Assembly (NCBI RefSeq): GCF_028009165.1
Contig: NW_026611618.1
Location: 1,984,001-2,048,000, forward strand
Direction of reading: 5' to 3'
Source: Akanthomyces muscarius
Taxonomy: Eukaryota > Ascomycota > Sordariomycetes > Hypocreales > Cordycipitaceae
DNA length: 64,000 nucleotides
Shown here: piece after piece, positions 21,393 through 32,499 of the stretch
How positions within the stretch are numbered: the first letter of the stretch is position 1
Layout: every line of letters starts with the position of its first letter
Made by a program: the position numbers and the translations under genes
Notes under the pieces: model-generated
Told to the model about the DNA's origin: nothing
What the model saw: only the letters and a program-made list of their open reading frames with translations
Database searches by the model: none

Positions 21393-21480
21393 GATGATGA
21401 AGAGTTTTGGGAAACCTGGGTCTTTTTTTCACTGTTTGATGATGACAATGGGTTACGGGAAATTTGGGTCTCTTTTTCGT
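21393..21480 (+). repeat. Imperfect tandem duplication in the 3' flank
   Basis: Two copies of about 40 nt, each starting GATGATGA and ending in GGGTCT plus a T run (21393-21431 and 21438-21479), lie in the 320-bp convergent interval 21332-21651. Nothing else is seen in that interval. Confidence 0.6.
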
Positions 21481-21651
21481 TGGGTTTTGGGTTATCGGGA
21501 TGACTGCCAGCGGTGCAGCAACACGCCAACTAGCATGATCTAGACAGCTTTACATATTTTAACTTTTACGAGAATGGTAATACCATACTGATGAATATTA
21601 TATTATCATAATTTCTGCTATCAAAAATAGTAAAACAACGCTATGCAATTT

Positions 21652-23327
21652 TTAATGATGAACATCGGCCCCGGTAGACTCAGCGTGCCTAGTGGTGCCT
21701 AGCGGCTTGGTGACAAATCGACTGCGCTCCCACCCATCGATATCATCCACATACGTCTCCCGAATGAGCTCGTAGCGACCAATCTTGGGAAGAATCTTGG
21801 TCCAAATCAGCCAGTACACACCACCCGCGCCCAGGACACCAAAGCCCACCACGCAGTGGATCCAGTACGGCAGGTTCTCGTACACATTCTGGCCCTCTGA
21901 AGGCGGCACAAACGGCGCCACAACCAGGTACACGTTGCTGAGGCAGAAAAAGGCGGCGACGGGCAGCGTGGCCTTGAATGGGGGGTACCAGTTGCGCTTC
22001 TCCTTGTTGCGGTAGAGATAGACGAGCCCGGCACCGACAAAGGTGTTGATGATGGCGAGGGGATACGAGATGAGGTTGAGGACAAAGTTGTAGGCGTCGC
22101 CCGATGGCGGTGCAAGCATGGTGATTGTGGTGATGGCCCAGTGCTCAAAGAGGCCGGCGAGGGGCGCGTTGAAGGGCCGGTTGCTGGCCCAGAAGCGCGA
22201 AAAAGGCAGGACGCCCTCGCGACCGAGCTCCTGCACCAGGCGGCCCTGGGAGAAGATGACGGAGAGGACGTTGCCAAAGGCGGAGAGGGCGACAAAGACG
22301 GAGAGGGCGCGCTCGGCGGACTCGCCGTACATGTTGCGGAAGAGCGAAGCGGCGACGAGGCGCTTGGACTCGAGCATCTCCTGCTTGGAGACGGCGGCAA
22401 AGTAGGAAATGTTGGCGAGCATGTAGAGGATCGAGATGGTGCCGATGGCGAGGGGCGCGGCGCGCTTGAGCGTGTGGGCCGGGTTCTTGGTCTCGGAGAG
22501 GGCGTAGTTTGCGTTGCTGTACCCGACGTAGCTCCAGATGACGTTGTACAGGGCGGTGACGATGCCGTAGGCGCTCGAGTTGGTGCCCTCAAAGGCATTG
22601 TGGAAGCTGTTGTTCTCGCGGACCTTTTTCAGGTTGGCGAGCGGCGCGACGATGATGAGGACGATGACGAGGATCTTGATGACGCCGAGCGTGTTCTGCA
22701 GGCGCACGCCCCATTTCAGCGCGCAGCCGTGGACGAGAAAGGCGGCGGTGAGGCAGGCGAGGGCGATGCCGCGCTGGTTCCAGCGCGTGACCTCGACGCG
22801 GGCGGCGTGCAGGATGTACTCGCCAAAGATGACCGAGTTGCCGGCGGCCCAGCCGAGCAGGACGACGTAGCCGGTGTAGACGCAGGTGGTGAGGAAGCGC
22901 GGGCGGCGGTAGACGAACTCGAGGTAGTTCTTCTCGCCGCCGTTGCGCGGCATGGCGGTGCCAAACTCCATGTAGACGGCGGTGCCAGCGGCGGCGATGA
23001 GCATGCCGACGACCCAGATGAAAAGCGTCAGGCCGACGGAGCCGCAGAGCGAGAGGATGGTGGCGGGCGTGGCGAAGATGCCGGTGCCGATGATGCGGTT
23101 GAAGATGAGGAGCGAGGCCGAGGGGATGCCGAGCTGGCGCTTGTTGTCGCGGGCGATTTGGTAGCGGGCTGGTTGATGTTAGGAAGGCATCGTCTTGGTG
23201 GGTGAGGGAGGCAAAACTCACAGCTCTCGACATCGGAAATGTTGCCGACGACACCAACTTCAGTGTCGCTGGCCGCTTTGAGGGGCGTCTGCGCGCCAGA
23301 CGGCGTGTCGTCCTTGTGGGCAGACAT
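21652..23327 (-). CDS. Methionine-permease-like amino acid transporter (Mup1/Mup3, LAT-type APC family)
   Basis: Exons 23327-23222 and 23168-21652 give 540 aa; the 53-nt intron is GTGAGT..AACCAG. The core opens with LLIFNRIIGTGIFATPATIL, the APC-family TM1 unwound GTG motif. It continues with EFGTAMPRNGGEKNYLEFVYRRP, the LAT-type signature shared with fungal Mup1. About 12 membrane helices are present. The N-terminal cytosolic tail (about 50 residues) is acidic and Ser/Thr-rich, where ubiquitin-linked endocytosis signals act in yeast Mup1. Such proteins import methionine or neutral amino acids at the plasma membrane. Substrate specificity is inferred. Confidence 0.88.
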
Positions 23328-25039
23328 GGTCGTCGCAAGTCGAAGGAGACCCCCACGAGAGGAGGAAGGGAGGAAGGCAAGAGAAGAATAGTCCGGGAAT
23401 AGCTATGAAGAGTGATTCAAGACACTGGGGGAGGTGAGCGGGAGCTACAGAGTATTTATCAAAAGAGATTGCACCATAGGTACAAAAGTCTGGGTCTCCA
23501 TCTGCAGCTTTCTCCAGGACTTGCCTGCCATGAGTCGGCGGCTCCGTTGGGAGGAATCCATAATGGTATTGCACCATTTGGCAGCCGTTGGCGGCGTGCA
23601 AGCTTAGGTTTCCAGGCTTGACGGGCAGAATGGGCCCCCACGGCCTGGGATCCGCTTGGCGAATTGTGCCATCGCACCCTGCAGTTGAATAATGGGCGCA
23701 CGAGCAGGCTTCTAGAAGGTGAAGATGCTGTGGTGGAGTTGAGACGAAGAAGTTTGCATCGAGCTAGTCGTTGATATACACCCGGCAGCCGTCTTGGTCA
23801 CTACGATATATCAACCACATCAGCCTAAAAGTCGCCGTGATATTGTACAAAACTACAACTGTACCGCATGCCGGCATGAGAATTCGGACGAAAAAATTCC
23901 ATCTTGCATTTTTTATTGTTTCTGGCAATATTCTACAAGGGGCCAACGCCGCATTACTAGCATGGACGATGACGCGATCGTGGCTGGACCCAGCACGGCC
24001 AATCACAGCGCCCGCCTCAGCAAAATTTCGCTGGGCGGGCTCCACCTCGAGAGGGTACCTGGACGCAGAGTTTCGGGCCTGTTTTTTTTAATAATGTTTA
24101 ATTTTGTACTTCATGGGTGAGCGAACCTGCGACGCTCTTTGGTGGCTTGGTGGCTTGCAGTGCCTGTTTAGTGGATGCTCTTGGATTTCCAGGCAAAATC
24201 AGCGGTCCTCATCTCTTATTCGGATCCCGCTGCAGCACGCCAGCTCGGAAAGCTCAGCCGGCGCGCCGCCACCACATCGAGCCTCATTTTTTTGCGTCCA
24301 GCCACCACGTGCCGTTCACCAGCAAACGCTCTTCATCTACTCGGGTAATTGTTAATTGATAAGTTGGGATCATCCTTGTCCCGTCAGCTCCATCCGCGAG
24401 TATCCGCTCCCACAGCTGAGGCGAGTTTCATCCCGCCCCCAGTTGCTTGGCTTTTGCGTTTCGCTGCTACCGCGCATTGGCGCAAAAACACAAGACGTCG
24501 CCCTTGTTGCGTGATTCTCCCCGGCCGGGCGCGATCCTCTCGGCAAGGACGCCACATGCTCAATGTAGAAGCCTGGGCCGTTTCCTGTCACTGTCTGAAG
24601 CCCACTTGTCAGTGTCACCATTTCCATGCAGAACTCGCCTCTCAGCCTCACCCCCGTCACACAATTTCACCACATGATGCACCTTTTCAGGTCTAAGTGT
24701 AATCCGAATGATATTATGACTAGCTGCATGCCCATGCAAGCAGACGCCCACTATTAACCTCTTCCTTGCGAAAACAATAACCCATTGTCTTTGCTGAATG
24801 CGTTTGACGCCTGTCTATATATATAGTCCCGATGTATCGTCAGAGTCGTAAAGGAGAGTCGTAGACCAGCCACAAAAATGGCGTGGTCGGTCAGATAACA
24901 ATAAAAAAACAACGCTTGATTATACAGTCTTTTTGACTTTTTTCCTTGCTTCGACCTTGGAAAATTCCAAAATGCAGCAGCACATGTCCGCCTCGATGGT
25001 ATGTACCATGAAATCGAAGGAACAAAGGCGCGCCCCAGC
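23328..25039. other. Gene-poor interval
   Basis: About 1.7 kb holding the permease promoter on the left and the AA1-like gene's 3' flank on the right. Only short non-coding-looking ORFs occur. Confidence 0.45.
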
Positions 25040-25591
25040 TTAGGCCGCAGCGCGCAGGCTCGTGATGGGCACGGGCTGGCTCAGCTTGTCGCAGGTGACG
25101 ACGCGGTTCGAGTAGATCTGCCCCATGGTCCAGTTGGGGTTCTGGTACGTCGTCTCGTCGCAGCGCAGGTCCAGCACGGCGCTGCCCTCGGCCCAGAAGC
25201 GGCTGCCCTCGGGGCAGTCCCACGTCTGGTTGATGGCGAGCGTCGTCGCGGGGCGCGAGTAGCTAAACGTGCCGCGCTGCGTCTGCTGGCCCGTCGCGGG
25301 GTCGGTGCAGTTGTAGTCAATGTTGCCGTAGTAAAAGTCGGACAGCCAGGAGGAGGCGGCGCTGCACTGGTACTCGTAGTCGACGGCGGCGTTGGCGAGC
25401 GTGAAGTTGACGTAGCCCCACGAGTTCTGGTGCGCGGGCGTGGAAAAGGTCCAGCTGGCGTGAAAGTCAAAGTCCTTGATCTGGAACGCCGTCACCTTGG
25501 TCGACTGCGACGTGCAGGCGTTGTTGTCGGGGCTGCTGGCGGGGGCCGCGAGCGCCGCGGTGGCAAAGAGGGCAGCAGTGAGGCCGTACAT
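25040..25591 (-). CDS. Small secreted AA1-like (Alt a 1 fold) protein
   Basis: A single exon of 183 aa. Residues 1-15 form a signal peptide (MYGLTAALFATAALA, cleavage before APASS). The mature part begins KVTAFQIKDFDFHASW and contains cysteines near residues 26, 75, 94, 125, 143 and 167, aromatic-rich strands (SWLSDFYYGNIDYNC) and several N-x-T/S sites. This fits the fungal AA1-like family of secreted beta-barrel proteins of largely unknown role, some of which act at the host or environment interface. The family call is from pattern memory and could be wrong; secretion is well supported. A TATA box lies about 110 bp upstream. Confidence 0.7.
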   Translation of the reverse strand: MYGLTAALFATAALAAPASSPDNNACTSQSTKVTAFQIKDFDFHASWTFSTPAHQNSWGYVNFTLANAAVDYEYQCSAASSWLSDFYYGNIDYNCTDPATGQQTQRGTFSYSRPATTLAINQTWDCPEGSRFWAEGSAVLDLRCDETTYQNPNWTMGQIYSNRVVTCDKLSQPVPITSLRAAA

Positions 25592-25700
25592 GGTGTGATG
25601 ACGCGCTGTAGAGAGGGTTTGGGTGTGTGTAGGGGGTATATGGATTTGTTGGATGTAATTGCTTGCTGAAGAGAGTGTTTAAAAAGAGGGCAAAGCGGTC

Positions 25701-25710
25701 TTTATATATC
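25701..25710 (-). promoter_or_regulatory. TATA box of the secreted-protein gene
   Basis: The reverse strand reads GATATATAAA here, about 110 bp upstream of the AA1-like ATG, at a typical fungal TATA distance. Confidence 0.5.
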
Positions 25711-28242
25711 TTGTTTGTATGTGAAGAGTAAAGTGCCAAAGAACAACAGAGAGGCTGCACGGACTCCCCCTTCTTATACATTTTGTCTCAACGCCCAACC
25801 GACAGGGTTTCCCTCCGAAGCGCCGTGACTCCCGAAAAGAGCAGCAATCGTCAAGAGTGGCGCAGCCCACTCTCCAAGGGAAAAAAGCTCAGAGACATTT
25901 GTTCATGCGCAAAAAAACACTCCATTGTCAAACCGTACAGCGATATCCCGCCCGCAAGGTAGCATTTGGCCAAGCTTATGACGTCGCACCGACTTCGTAT
26001 TTGGGGCGCACTAGCCCAGCCCACACCGCAGGGCCAGGGCCCAGCGAATCGTCCATGATACCCGCGCCGCAGGGTCCTCGTCGAGCTTGTTTCTTTCCTG
26101 CTCTGTTGCACAGCTTATTGCCTAGATTGACCCTGCCGCCAAAGTTGCCCAGTAGCCCTGCCATGTAGACTGAAAGTGCCGGGCCGCACGGGCATACCGC
26201 CGCCACTCTGTACCCTCCCTTCTTCCCTCCTTCTTCCCTGGGGGGGCCTCCCAACCTCCAACGAGGAACCTCGACTGCCGCGCTATTTCATGCACGCACA
26301 TTCTCAGCTCCCACGGACACGCGGCTGGAATGGCTATGCAGAATAACCATAATTTTTCTCCTTAGACACGGAGAAAACGAACTCCCCTGTTTCGGGGCAT
26401 TTCCATAATTTCTCCGGCGTTCGACCGTCTCTGTTCGCGGTTTCTCGCGTCAAGCGCATTCCATGCTAGCCAACTAACTTAAACTACTTAGACCCCTGGC
26501 TGCCCAAGAATAGATCACCGCGATCGGCGGGCCGAAAACTCGTATTGCATCTCTCCGGGGGGGTTAAATCATCGTCATTGCCCGCAGGTTCTATAATTAT
26601 CCCCGCCTTAGCTGTAGGGCAGAAGTAATTGTCGGTCACCTGGAAAGCGACTCAACCGTGATGCCGCCCTTCTTTGGACCCTAGCTGAAATTATGCAGGT
26701 TGCCGAGACGCACAAACTTGAGCGCAGCCCGCAGCCATGCAGACCGGGCCAGGGTGCGCGCTGGTAATAAGTCTCCATCGGTCACAAGAGAGCAAACGAT
26801 CCTCTCGTGTCCGCCGGTCGAACGGTATTCACCTCAGCTGCCTTCAGCCTGCTCATGTCAGCTCGTGAAGAACGCATACAAGATATTCTCACTTCAGTCG
26901 CATTCGCGAAATGATGCGAGGCCTAGCACTGCCCATGTACATGTCTCCCGTCGCAAGTTTTTCTTCTTCTAGTCCGTACTTCGCAAACAATGCAAGTCCG
27001 TCGTGGTCCTGTCAATTGCCACTGTCTTTCATATCACGTTGTACCTGGGAATTGCGCAAGACAGAATGCCGGTGTACTTTCTTCTCTTTGGGTACATTAC
27101 AAGACACCACGTTATGAACGGGTGGTGCATGTCGCAGGCACCTCTGCTGTGTTACACACTTTGTAGCACTCAGCAGTCATGCACGTATTGCTGCTGCCGT
27201 GTCATGTGTCAGGATCCATCTGGAAGCTTGCGAATTGCCACATTGGGGTTTGCCGAAAGTTTTGACATCACCACTGGATGAAAGTGGTGTGTTTTGCCAT
27301 GTACCTTAGGAGCTGGGGGGTGGCAAAAAAAAGGCCGGCGCCTCTTAGCCACTATAAAAGAAGGAAACTAGAGAAAAATAAGAAAGATGACGTAAATAAG
27401 GAGATGCAGGAGGAAACAGGAAGAATAATAAAAATAAGAAGATGGGGAAATATTGATAGTTTAAGAAATAATAAGCTGATGCTTCCACTACTTTGAGCGG
27501 CGTCTTTTTTTTGTCACACATTTGAGGAGTTTGTTGCGCCGCGGAGGCATCTAGCGGGGTCATAGCTATGCAGTTTCCGGTTGCGATTATCAATTAAAAA
27601 TATTCCAATGTATGGTCCTACATATGGGCCAAGTCATCAAAATTCCTGTCTCGTATGCTTGCAACGTAACCTGCATCAGCTTCGACTCAGTCGTGCCGGC
27701 TGTAGGCCACCCACCGTTGCATCGTAGGTACAGCAGAATGGGTAATAAGACATCGTTGATATAAGTCTCCAGTTTCTTTATTGCGTTTTCGCTGCAAAAG
27801 ATGCAGAAAAATCGTAATAGACATGCATGCGCTGGTAGTAATGCCGATTTTCAACATCATATCATGTTCCACACACACTTATAGCTCAGCGCCGTTGGGA
27901 ATAATTCAACACTCGCCACGCCCACCAATGCAATCCGAGTACTAGCTTTTGCCTTGAAAATTACCAGATTCCCCAGCGAATCCGAGATATGGCACCTGCA
28001 TGTCGGGAATCCAAACACCATCTCCAATCTTCTGGCTAAGCCGCACGTGAACCTACTCCATTGAATGCAGCGTGCGCCGGCCATGATTGGCAGCCCGCTA
28101 GTGATGTGCGGCTCGACGAAGTGCCACGTCCATTTCCCATCGTATTTGGACTGCGCAATGCATCTTCTGCATCTAGGAGGACGAGAAACCACTTTCGCGT
28201 CATCCTTACGCCTTCGACTGTTCAGATCGCCGAGTCGCCGAC
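25711..28242. other. 2.5-kb gene-free region with a repeat copy
   Basis: It lies between divergent genes. It contains the second purine-rich repeat copy near 27355-27520, and otherwise only short ORFs without domains. Confidence 0.45.
27355..27520 (+). repeat. Purine-rich dispersed repeat, copy 2
   Basis: A purine-rich tract (27355-27470) is followed by the core at 27470-27517 (AATAAGCTGATGCTTCCACT, then AGCGGCGTC, a T run and GTCAC). It matches copy 1 in order and orientation with scattered substitutions. Confidence 0.6.
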
Positions 28243-30451
28243 ATGACGTCACCGCCAGACCTCACGACGTATCCTCGCCCAGACTTTTCGCGCCGGGGTT
28301 TGCGATGGGAGTCCCTGAACGGGCCTTGGGACTTTTTATTCGACGATGAGGACGTCGGTCTTGATGCAAAGTGGCATCTCCATGGCCTCCCTGCTTCTGT
28401 GACGCTGTCGACCAGTGCTAGTCATGACGACGATACCCTGGAGTTCGATGAGGTTGGCGATCGCGTCACGCAGAGCATCGTATCTGGAACGCAGGAGCGC
28501 CTCAGTGAAAACACGCTTCATAAAACATCTGGTACATCTGAGAACGCAAAGACTACTATCCAGGTGCCTTTTGTATTCCAGTCGCCGGCCTCGGGCATCA
28601 ACGAGCGAGGAGTGCACGAGGTGTTCTGGTACGAGCGTGAGATCAAGGACCTACGCGACACTAACGACCGAGACCGTCGAGACTCAGTCTTGCTCCGATT
28701 TGGCGCCGTTGACTACCAAGCAACCGTATGGGTCAACGGCCGTTTCTGTCGGCAGCATCGCGGCGGTCACGTCCCATTTGACGTCGACATTACCGATGCG
28801 CTCAACTGCGCGCCTGGTCAAGCCTCCCATCGAGTCACCCTGCGCGTGTACGATTCTGCCTACGACCTCACGCAGCCACGCGGTAAGCAGTACTGGGGCG
28901 CCAAGCCTGAGAGCATCTTTTACACGCCGTCTGGCGGCATCTGGCAGAATGTGTGGACGGAAGTTGTCCCTCGCGCCCGTATCGCGGATAGCTCCCAGGG
29001 CACTGTGCTGCGCTCGAATGACATCAAAGAGGGGATGTTGCACGCCACCATTGGCGTCCTCGGACGCAAGGCGGGCGAGAAGCTAGATGTTGAACTAAAG
29101 GCCTGGCACAAAGGGCAACTCGTCTCCATGTCAGCCAGGAAGACGCTGCCAAAGGAAACTAGTTCGGTTGAGATCGATTTAGACATGAAACTTCCCGGGA
29201 GCTCTGTTGAGAAGTACCAGGAGCCTTCTGGAGAAGTAAGTGGCAAGTTGAACAGCAACATGCTTGTGTGGTCTCCGGAGAACCCACTGCTCTACGGCCT
29301 TAGCATCAGGCTCTACAACGCGAACGGTGATCTCGTCGACCTGGCCGAGACACATGTTGGTATGCGATCCATCGAGTGGTCAGACGGCACATGGAAGCTC
29401 AACGGCAAACCGTACTTCCAGGCACTGGTCCTGGACCAAGGCTACTGGCCTGAGACGTTCATGACGCCGCCGTCGGCCGACGCCCTCAGGCAGGACATTG
29501 AGCACGCCAAGCGCATGGGCTTCAACGGCTGCCGAAAGCACCAAAAGGTCGAGGACCCCGTCTTTTACCACTGGGCCGACAAGCTGGGCTTCCTGGTCTG
29601 GGGCGAAATGGCCAGCGCGTACAAATTCAGCAGCGAGTACGTGGAGCGGTTCAATGAGGAATGGACAGAGGCTGTCAAGCTGGTCATCAACCACCCCTCG
29701 GTCGTGACGTGGACCCCCGTCAACGAGAGCTGGGGCTACCCCGCGCTCCACGACAATGTGCAGCAGCGAAACCACATACGCGCACTATACTACCTTACCA
29801 AGTAGGCGACCAAGCTTTTTGTCCCCGATGAGATATGTTGGTGGCACCGTGCGGCTAACAGTGCACCAGATCGTTGGACCCGACGCGGCCCATCAACGAC
29901 AACTGCGGCTGGCAGCACGTCGAGACTGACCTCACCACGTTCCACGACTACAGCGACGGGCCGGAGCTGGCCAAGACGTGCGCGGATCTGCGCCTGATTC
30001 TCGGCAAAAAGGCAGACAGGGATGTATTTGTCCCCGAGATGCCGGGGCGAGACCCCGGCGCCAAGCACAGCGACGGCAGGCCCATCATGTGCACCGAGTT
30101 TGGCGGCGTCAACATTGCTGCCGCAAAGGCAAGCGAGGACGATCGGGACTGGGGCTACACCACAGCGCAGAACCCAGAGGAGTTGCTGAAGCGCATCGAG
30201 CGACTGATGCGGGGTGTCGTGGAAGGCGGCCACTGCTGTGCTTTTGTGTATACTCAGCTGTGGGTGTTTTCTTTTACAATATATGTGGTACATTGTGCGA
30301 GCTAACAACGATCAACAGGACGGATATCGAGCAGGAAGCAAATGGTCTGTACACGTTTGACCGCAGGGAAAAGTTGAGTGCAGCCCAGGTAAAGGCTGTG
30401 ATCCATGGGGCCCTCAAGGTATTCTACGACAGAGTGGCCAAGAATTTGTAA
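28243..30451 (+). CDS. Glycoside hydrolase family 2 enzyme (beta-galactosidase/beta-glucuronidase type), intracellular
   Basis: Three exons (28243-29801, 29870-30259, 30319-30451) give 693 aa. Introns are GTAGGC..CCAG and GTGGGT..ACAG. Domain order is the GH2 one: a jelly-roll sugar-binding domain (LNGPWDFLFDD, VPFVFQSPASGIN, VWVNGRFCRQHRGGHVPFDVDI), an Ig-like domain, then a TIM barrel beginning near KLNGKPYFQALVLDQGYWPE. The acid/base Glu is in TPVNESWGYP and the nucleophile Glu in MCTEFGGVN; both are present. The block YTQLTDIEQEANGLYTFDRR is the usual C-terminal signature. No signal peptide is visible, so hydrolysis of beta-galactosides or beta-glucuronides is expected inside the cell. 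Sugar preference is not decidable here. Confidence 0.93.
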
Positions 30452-31140
30452 ATTGCCATGTTTTATACAAGCAATCAATATTATCGACGCTCCCTTGGTT
30501 TTTCTCTCTGGTAATCGTTCCAGTGACAAGACATGAGATTCCGTGGTGAGGTTCCATCTGACTGAGTTTGTCGTTATGGCATAATAGCATAGATCAGGCT
30601 TCTGGTCATGGTTGACACTGCAAATGCTCAGAACCAAGCTTCGTTGTGATATTACACCTAGACTGATTTACCAACATTGGCGCTCGGGGGAAGTAGTAGA
30701 GTATTCTCGGATCGTGGCGCGTTCATTAAGAGAGAATTGAATTTCCCGATAGGAGCGATAATGGTTGGGATTATAGCAATGGGTTGGCAGCATCGTTCGG
30801 CGAGGGGTAGTTACAAACTGCCCTCTTGAAATGCGCGACTATTGATGGGGTTACCACCAATCAGCTGTAGTTCTAACAAGCGCTAGCTTCTTCTGTTTGC
30901 AGCCGTCAGCAAGAGAGATGACCACAAAGCCGAGTATACGGTCGGAAAAGTTTTACCGTAGAGGATGATTCTCTACTAGTTGAGCTGCAATCCTGCCGTC
31001 GAACGAATCTCACGACCAGTTTGATACTGGTGAGCTTTCCTGAACGACGGTCTTTGGGACATCGCAAGTGAATTACTCCACGAAGCTACGGGGCCAGGGC
31101 AAGAATTAGAACAGCTCTACGAAGTACTTTGTCTCTTGAT
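30452..31140. other. Left flank of AT-rich island
   Basis: About 690 bp without genes, AT-rich compared with neighbouring coding DNA. It precedes the fold-back element. Confidence 0.4.
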
Positions 31141-31920
31141 ATTTTGTGGTGTGACGTCTTACTGTGGCGTGTCTTGCCGTGACGTACTATGTCTCGCACC
31201 AATGAAAATATCTACACACGTTAATCAGCTCCTAATAGAGAGGCGCTCTGTTTCCACTACTGGTACTACTTAATCTTGACAAGCCGTCTCGACAAGTTTA
31301 GAGGGTTTATCCTGTTAGATTCCCATACTTGGTTTGACAATGATTAAGTCGTGCTATTATCCAGCGATGGTGGTGTCTGCCCTATGCTCGTCCTGTTCTG
31401 GATTTCCTATTTAGACTCTACAAGGGTAGGTTGTATCCCTTTGGCTGTGCGAAGCCTACACCTAGGTCACTCTATCCACTCTTTAGATGTACCAGAGAGT
31501 ACGGCTTTCTAGTGCAAATAATCCCTGTAGCGCGGTAGTGTGCTGTATTTATTGAATTGCCTGCTACTTTGACTTAGGTGTAGATCGCTGCAGAACGTAG
31601 GTCCCTTCTTAGATACGACTTCTCGTTTGTTAACATCCTTGTAGAGTACAAAAGTGTAGGCTTCGCACTGCCAAAAGGATAACAACTATCGAGACAAGAT
31701 TCAATTAGGTGTTAGCTGAGCGGGCTAGGCCCTGAACAAGTGTCCGTCCGTGATTCATGGATTGCGCCAAAATCCAGTTTGGAGATGACGCAGAGAGAGA
31801 CACAACAGTAAAATGTGACATGGCGAGACACAGTACGGTAAGACACAGCAAAGCGAGATAACAGTAAGACATGTCACAGCAAAGTACGTCACAGTAAAAC
31901 AGGCCACAGTAAGACGTGCC
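31141..31920. mobile_element. Degenerate fold-back/MITE-like element (imperfect inverted repeat)
   Basis: Left-arm segments reappear as reverse complements in the right arm at mirrored distances. GTGCGAAGCCTACAC (31447-31461) pairs with 31654-31668, with flanking TATCC..TTTGGC also matching. ACGTCTTACTGTGGC near 31154-31168 pairs with 31903-31917. The centre is near 31.55 kb. There is no coding capacity and target-site duplications are not evident. Confidence 0.5.
31805..31915 (+). repeat. Five degenerate ACAGTAAGAC repeats
   Basis: ACAGTAAAAT (31805), ACGGTAAGAC (31835), ACAGTAAGAC (31861), ACAGTAAAAC (31891) and ACAGTAAGAC (31906), spaced 30, 26, 30 and 15 nt. The reverse complement GTCTTACTGT occurs at 31156 and a variant at 31171 in the other arm. 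Confidence 0.8.
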
Positions 31921-32030
31921 GCAGGCTATCTATACTGGGATATTTTTACATAAATATACAGCGCCGTCTCTCTGGTCCTACCTCTGACCTACTTGGATAG
32001 AGAACATTATACTCTGCTACCATCAACAAA

Positions 32031-32499
32031 ATGTCTTCCCAAAACAGTACGTACTCATATCAATGCCGTCATCAAGCCAGCCAACACTAAATGGTATTTA
32101 TAGCAGACCAGGCCGACTCCTCTCAAGCCCTCAAATGCGTTGAGTCTCGCCTTGCCAACGAGGAGGATCGCACCGCACTTATCAGCAGAATCAACGCCGT
32201 CATCGCTTTCAACATCGGTAGTGAATCTTGGTCTGTCGATCTCAAGCAGACGGGCACAATTTCTAAGCCTGCAAGCGAGAGTCGCGACAGTATGTTTCCA
32301 CTGCTAGTATTGTCTCGTGTTCCTCAACATACTAATACTGGTGGTTCTCTACCGAATAGTGACTATAACTGTCTCTGACGAAGATTTTATGAAAATACAC
32401 AACAAGAAGCTCAATGCTCAGATGGCAGGAATGCAAGGCAAACTTAAATTTGATCCTAAAGATATGGGACTGCTTCACAAAGTGGCATACTTGTGGTAA
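32031..32499 (+). CDS. Small SCP2 sterol-carrier-domain protein
   Basis: Three exons (32031-32046, 32107-32289, 32360-32499) give 112 aa; the first exon is only 16 nt. Introns are GTACGT..AGCAG and GTATGT..AATAG. The SCP2 hallmarks are GSESWSVDLKQTG, then MTITVSDEDFMKIHNKKLNAQMAGMQGKLKF, where the SDEDF and QGKLK motifs line the lipid-binding pocket. These proteins bind sterols, fatty acyl-CoAs or phospholipids, often in peroxisomes. The end is unusual: after DPKDMGLLHKVAYLW it stops, where family members have a longer amphipathic helix. No SKL-type peroxisomal signal is seen. It sits just downstream of the fold-back element in AT-rich DNA. Confidence 0.78.

Noticed and set aside
22141..23205. 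354-codon open + strand frame
   Set aside because: It is antisense to the methionine-permease-like gene; composition is Gly/Asp/Glu-rich from high GC, with no domain.
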